64,000 bases of DNA from Psychrosphaera haliotis (lineage in GTDB: Bacteria > Pseudomonadota > Gammaproteobacteria > Enterobacterales > Alteromonadaceae). Position numbers and translations under genes: made by a program. The notes under the pieces are model-generated. The model had not been told where the DNA came from, ran no database searches, and saw only the letters and a list, made by a program, of their open reading frames with translations. The stretch spans positions 124,001-188,000 of the forward strand of contig NZ_BAAAFQ010000011.1 in NCBI RefSeq assembly GCF_039523615.1. Reading direction: 5' to 3'. Positions 60,518-64,000 of the stretch are shown piece by piece; position 1 is the stretch's first letter; each line of letters opens with the position of its first letter.

Positions 60518-60892
60518 TTGGTACAACATGTTACAACCAAGCATAGAAATAACGCCTTTAAGTTTTTAGCGTTTCAAGCTTGTTTTGCTGTCGTCATTGC
60601 TTTTTTTATTGGAATTTTTTGGGAAGTGCAAACTGGGCAGTCTTTTTTTATAGGCGCTATGTTAGATGTACTTCCCTCTTTTGTCTTTACAATATACGCC
60701 TTTCGATTTTCAGGTGCGCAACGCTTACAACATATAGCGGCATCCATGTACAGAGGCGAAACCGTAAAGATAATGATTACTGGCGCGTTATTCATCTGCG
60801 TTATTAAGCTGCTACCGGTAGTGTTTCCGGCGCTTTTAATCGGCTTTTTAACTATGAAAATAAGTCAGTTTTTACAATCGGTTTTTATTTAA
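60518..60892 (+). CDS. atpI: ATP synthase subunit I (AtpI)
   Basis: Small membrane protein encoded first in the atp operon; helps c-ring assembly. The 124 residues have about four hydrophobic segments and the family stretches IGAMLDVLPSFVFTIYAFRF and AASMYRGETVKIMITGALF. The start is TTG 60518 with AGGAA 7 nt upstream; an ATG nearby is in another frame. The atp promoter is about 100 nt upstream and atpB follows after 25 nt. Confidence 0.9.
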   Translation: MVQHVTTKHRNNAFKFLAFQACFAVVIAFFIGIFWEVQTGQSFFIGAMLDVLPSFVFTIYAFRFSGAQRLQHIAASMYRGETVKIMITGALFICVIKLLPVVFPALLIGFLTMKISQFLQSVFI

Positions 60893-60917
60893 ACTTTAAA
60901 CTTTTGGGAAATAAACA

Positions 60918-61721
60918 ATGTCTGGTGAACTCACTACTCAGGGTTACATCAAGCACCACTTGACCAATGCGTCAGTGGGTGAAGGTTTTTGGACATGGCA
61001 CGTTGATACGTTGGCATGGTCGATCATCTTAGGCTTGGTGTTTATTCTTTCGTTCCGTAGCGTAGCAAAAAAGGCAACCGTCGGTGTGCCTGGTAAGTTT
61101 CAATGTTTTGTTGAAATGATTGTGGAATTTGTTGGTCAAAGTGTTAAAGACACTTTCCACGGCAAAAACCCACTTATTGCGCCGCTAGCATTAACTATAT
61201 TCGTATGGGTTCTATTAATGAACTTTATGGATATTATTCCTGTTGACTGGTTACCTACACTAGCAGCCTTAATTGGTGGCGAGTCTTGGGAAACTATCGC
61301 TTCAGGCAACTCTCATATCTACATGAAGGTTGTTCCTACCACTGACTTAAACATGACAGCCGCGTTAGCGCTTGGTGTTTTTGTTCTAATGATTTATTAC
61401 TCTGTCAAAATCAAAGGTTTTGGTGGATTCATGAAAGAACTATATGCTCACCCGTTTAATACGCCGTGGTTATATTGGTTCAACTTTATTCTTGAAGTTA
61501 TCTCACTACTAGCTAAACCAATGTCATTGGCGCTACGTTTGTTCGGTAACTTATATGCAGGTGAATTAATCTTCATTCTAATTGCTGGCCTTATGGGCAT
61601 GTGGCAGTTACCTGCGCACTTTATTTGGGCTGCGTTCCATTTATTAGTAATACCTCTTCAGGCGTTTATCTTCATGATGTTAACCATCGTGTATTTAAGC
61701 TTGGCGCACGAAGAACACTAA
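60918..61721 (+). CDS. atpB: ATP synthase F0 subunit a
   Basis: Proton channel half of F0, next to the c-ring. The 267-residue membrane protein has the essential arginine in AKPMSLALRLFGNLYAGELI (about 197-216), in the fourth membrane helix, and the C-terminal LLVIPLQAFIFMMLTIVYLSLAHEEH. Normal gammaproteobacterial length. The gap to atpE is 121 nt, longer than the other gaps in the operon, and carries two small GC-rich hairpins. Confidence 0.97.
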   Translation: MSGELTTQGYIKHHLTNASVGEGFWTWHVDTLAWSIILGLVFILSFRSVAKKATVGVPGKFQCFVEMIVEFVGQSVKDTFHGKNPLIAPLALTIFVWVLLMNFMDIIPVDWLPTLAALIGGESWETIASGNSHIYMKVVPTTDLNMTAALALGVFVLMIYYSVKIKGFGGFMKELYAHPFNTPWLYWFNFILEVISLLAKPMSLALRLFGNLYAGELIFILIAGLMGMWQLPAHFIWAAFHLLVIPLQAFIFMMLTIVYLSLAHEEH

Positions 61722-61755
61722 TTTTTCGGGATAAAATTAGAACAGCATTAGCTGG

Positions 61756-61782
61756 ACCCGAAGGGTTAAGGGCAGGAAGCCC
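61756..61782 (+). promoter_or_regulatory. Paired GC-rich hairpins before atpE
   Basis: ACCC-GAA-GGGT (61756-61766) followed by GGGC-AGGAA-GCCC (61770-61782) in the atpB-atpE gap, otherwise AT-rich. Subunit c is needed in the largest copy number; in E. coli this gap carries a translation enhancer. A role in mRNA stability or processing is inferred. Confidence 0.45.
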
Positions 61783-61842
61783 GCAAAGAATTTATTTTTA
61801 CATTTAACTTTAAACTTTAAACATTAAAAACTGGAGATACAT

Positions 61843-62061
61843 ATGTTATTTATCGCTGTTGCTCTACTAATCGGCTTAGGTGCTCTTGGTACTGCTATTG
61901 GTTTCGGTCTATTAGGTGGCAAATTCTTAGAATCAGCTGCTCGTCAACCTGAACTAGCACCTCAGCTACAAGTAAAAATGTTCATCGTAGCAGGTCTTAT
62001 CGATGCTATCGCGATGATCGGTGTAGCTATCGCGTTATACATGTTGTTCGTACTTGCTTAA
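61843..62061 (+). CDS. atpE: ATP synthase F0 subunit c
   Basis: Hairpin protein that forms the rotating ring. The 72 residues have two membrane helices; the loop is RQPELAPQ (residues 34-41), and the ion-carrying Asp is D54 in LIDAIAMIG, the position of E. coli D61. The residues expected for Na+ ligation are absent, so it should carry protons. It is seven residues shorter than in E. coli at the N-terminus. GGAG is about 7 nt upstream. Confidence 0.96.
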   Translation: MLFIAVALLIGLGALGTAIGFGLLGGKFLESAARQPELAPQLQVKMFIVAGLIDAIAMIGVAIALYMLFVLA

Positions 62062-62111
62062 TCACTCATTTTCATTCGAACAATAGTATTAATTAAGTAA
62101 GGAGAGCGTTA

Positions 62112-62582
62112 ATGAATCTTAATGCAACTCTATTAGGCGAATCTATCGCATTTATCGTTTTTGTATGGTTCACAATGAAATATGTGTGGCCACCACTGAA
62201 CGGTGCAATCGAAGAACGCCAAAATAAAATAGCAGATGGTCTTGCTGCCGGTGAACGTGCAGAGAAAGACTTAGAACTTGCTCAAGAAAAAGCGAAAGAA
62301 CAGTTGAAAGACGCTAAAGTTCAAGCAGCTGAAATCATTGAGCAAGCTAAAAAGCGTGCAACACAGATCGTAGACGAAGAAACAACTCGTGGACACGATG
62401 AGCGTGAGAAAATCATTGCTCAAGGTCAAGCGGAAGTTGAAGCTGAGCGCAACCGCGCGAAGGAAGATCTTCGTCAACAAGTTTCTGTTTTAGCCATTGC
62501 TGGTGCAGAGAAAATTTTAGAGCGTCAAATTGATGCTGCTGCCCACAGTGATATCCTAGATAAACTAGTTGCAGAACTATAA
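62112..62582 (+). CDS. atpF: ATP synthase F0 subunit b
   Basis: Peripheral stalk of the ATP synthase. The 156 residues have one N-terminal membrane segment (about 5-25, starting NATLLGESIAFIVFVWF) followed by a long charged helix forming the dimeric coiled coil, ending near the delta-binding C-terminus. Same length as E. coli. GGAG precedes the ATG by about 6 nt. Located between atpE and atpH. Confidence 0.97.
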   Translation: MNLNATLLGESIAFIVFVWFTMKYVWPPLNGAIEERQNKIADGLAAGERAEKDLELAQEKAKEQLKDAKVQAAEIIEQAKKRATQIVDEETTRGHDEREKIIAQGQAEVEAERNRAKEDLRQQVSVLAIAGAEKILERQIDAAAHSDILDKLVAEL

Positions 62583-62599
62583 GCAGAGGAATAGAGCAA

Positions 62600-63133
62600 A
62601 TGTCTGAATTGACTACAGTAGCTCGTCCCTACGCCAAAGCTGCGTTTGATTTCGCTGTTGAAAGCGGAGCAGTAGCTGAATGGCTTGAAATGTTGTCTTT
62701 TACTGCGGAAGTAGTAAAAAACGACGACATTACAGGCTTCTTAGCAGGCTCTCACTCACCAGAAGTTACTTCTGATTTATTTATCAAAGTATGTGGTGAA
62801 CAACTGAATGAACGAGGCCAAAACCTAATTAAGGTTATGGCTGAAAATGGACGTTTAGTTGCTCTTCCTGCAGTTGTTGAATTGTTCGCAGAACAAAAAG
62901 CACTGTATGAGAATGAAGTTGAAGTTGAAATCACTTCTGCAACTGAATTAAGCGAAGCGTATCAAGTAACATTGGCCGCTTCTTTAGAAAAACGTCTAGC
63001 ACGCAAAATTAAGCTGAATTGCAACATTGATAGTGCGGTTGTCGGCGGATTGTTAATCAAGGCGGGTGATACCGTTATTGATGCAACCGTTAGAGGCAAA
63101 TTAGACCGTTTATCACATGTATTGCAATCGTAA
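62600..63133 (+). CDS. atpH: ATP synthase F1 subunit delta
   Basis: Links F1 to the b stalk. The 177-residue protein starts TVARPYAKAAFDFAVE, the conserved N-terminal helix, and ends with the family's C-terminal GGLLIKAGDTVIDATVRGKLDRL (about 150-172). Length matches E. coli delta. It starts 17 nt after atpF and precedes atpA by 14 nt. Confidence 0.97.
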   Translation: MSELTTVARPYAKAAFDFAVESGAVAEWLEMLSFTAEVVKNDDITGFLAGSHSPEVTSDLFIKVCGEQLNERGQNLIKVMAENGRLVALPAVVELFAEQKALYENEVEVEITSATELSEAYQVTLAASLEKRLARKIKLNCNIDSAVVGGLLIKAGDTVIDATVRGKLDRLSHVLQS

Positions 63134-63147
63134 TTGGGGATTTGAGC

Positions 63148-64000
63148 ATGCAACTTAACTCAACTGAAATCGCTGAACTGATCAAGAAACGTATTGAACA
63201 GTTCAACGTTGTCAGCGAAGCTCGTAACGAAGGTACAATCGTATCTGTTACAGATGGTATCATTCGCATTCACGGTCTTGCTGACTGTATGCAAGGCGAA
63301 ATGATTGAGCTTCCTGGTAATCGTTATGCTATCGCACTTAACCTAGAGCGTGACTCTGTAGGTGCAGTAGTAATGGGTCCTTATGCGGATCTACAAGAAG
63401 GCACAAAAGTAAAATCAACTGGTCGTATTTTAGAAGTTCCAGTTGGTGACGCGCTACTTGGTCGTGTTGTAAACACACTAGGTGAGCCAATCGATGGTAA
63501 AGGTCCAATTGATGCAGCTGGTTTTGAAGCTGTTGAAAAAATTGCACCTGGAGTTATCGAACGTCAATCAGTAGATGAGCCAGTTCAAACTGGTTATAAA
63601 TCTGTTGATGCCATGATCCCTGTTGGTCGTGGTCAGCGTGAGCTAGTAATCGGTGACCGTCAGACTGGTAAAACAGCCTTGGCAATCGATGCAATCATCA
63701 ATCAGAAAGACTCTGGTATTAAATGTGTATACGTAGCAATTGGTCAAAAGGCCTCTACTATTGCTAACGTTGTACGCAAATTAGAAGAGCACGGCGCATT
63801 AGAAAATACTATTGTTGTTGCTGCTACTGCTTCTGAGTCTGCGGCGCTACAATTCCTAGCACCTTTCTCTGGTTGTACAATGGGTGAATACTTCCGTGAT
63901 AACGGTCAAGACGCACTTATCGTATATGATGATTTGTCTAAGCAAGCTGTTGCTTATCGTCAAATTTCATTGCTTCTTAAACGTCCTCCTGGTCGTGAAG
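63148..64000 (+). CDS. atpA: ATP synthase F1 subunit alpha (truncated by window end)
   Basis: Non-catalytic nucleotide-binding subunit of F1. The first 284 codons are present; the rest lies beyond the window. Start is ATG 63148 with GGGGA upstream. The N-terminus reads MQLNSTEIAELIKKRIEQF, as in E. coli, and Walker A GDRQTGKTALAIDAII is near residues 170-185. The frame is open to the last base with no fault seen. atpG, atpD and atpC are expected downstream. Confidence 0.97.
   Translation, partial: MQLNSTEIAELIKKRIEQFNVVSEARNEGTIVSVTDGIIRIHGLADCMQGEMIELPGNRYAIALNLERDSVGAVVMGPYADLQEGTKVKSTGRILEVPVGDALLGRVVNTLGEPIDGKGPIDAAGFEAVEKIAPGVIERQSVDEPVQTGYKSVDAMIPVGRGQRELVIGDRQTGKTALAIDAIINQKDSGIKCVYVAIGQKASTIANVVRKLEEHGALENTIVVAATASESAALQFLAPFSGCTMGEYFRDNGQDALIVYDDLSKQAVAYRQISLLLKRPPGRE

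Noticed and set aside
60574..60807. Frames on both strands inside atpI
   Set aside because: atpI matches its family over the entire length; the others are shadows.

Overview
This window is a chromosomal segment of a marine gammaproteobacterium, most likely Alteromonadales near Colwelliaceae (Colwellia/Thalassotalea type). That placement is an inference from AT-rich DNA, the canonical gammaproteobacterial origin neighbourhood, FadBA, a KdkA/OpsX-type LPS core set and an E. coli-type GyrB. It is a core-genome region: I see no prophage, IS element, CRISPR array, tRNA or rRNA.

Layout. 1-3.3 kb: cytochrome c oxidase operon on the minus strand (coxB with a fused cytochrome c, coxA, ctaG; the operon runs off the left edge). 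3.6-7.9 kb: thrE-type exporter, rmuC, hemN. 8-10.4 kb: a three-gene minus-strand unit (ECF sigma factor, single-span membrane protein with a coiled coil, secreted coiled-coil protein) preceded by a 12-copy hexanucleotide repeat. 10.7-14.9 kb: PstS-like protein, porin, ilvE, TraB/GumN protein, coaD. 15-23 kb: LPS inner-core genes (TetR regulator, gmhA, hldE; waaA, kdkA; OpsX-like heptosyltransferase, gmhB) with a DNA alkylation repair gene and a methyltransferase. 23.8-28.6 kb: kbl-tdh threonine catabolism, a DUF1801 protein and two YdbS/YdbT-type PH-domain membrane proteins. 28.6-37 kb: trkH, pepQ, slt and the fadBA beta-oxidation operon behind a FadR-like operator. 37-42 kb: tusA, a diguanylate cyclase, a small lipoprotein, glyS-glyQ.

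42-64 kb is the replication-origin region: gyrB-recF-dnaN-dnaA on the minus strand, then divergent rpmH-rnpA-yidD-yidC-mnmE-mioC, a cpdB-type lipoprotein gene, a gene-free AT- and GATC-rich stretch (about 55.26-55.81 kb, 16 GATC sites plus DnaA boxes) that is the probable oriC, then mnmG-rsmG-parA-parB and the atpIBEFHA operon, cut by the right edge inside atpA. Two perfect 16-bp parS palindromes lie inside recF, so the partition system (parAB, parS) and oriC are packed within about 15 kb.

How the genes work together: the right third holds replication initiation, segregation, tRNA U34 modification (mnmE/mnmG), membrane-protein insertion and ATP synthase. The 15-23 kb block makes ADP-heptose and a probably phosphorylated single-Kdo inner core. 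No large unknown system stands out. The best candidates for something undescribed are the ECF/coiled-coil trio with its microsatellite, the paired tandem repeats, and several leader hairpins (hemN, rpmH, atp). Several starts were moved to GTG/TTG or internal ATG codons on Shine-Dalgarno and family grounds.
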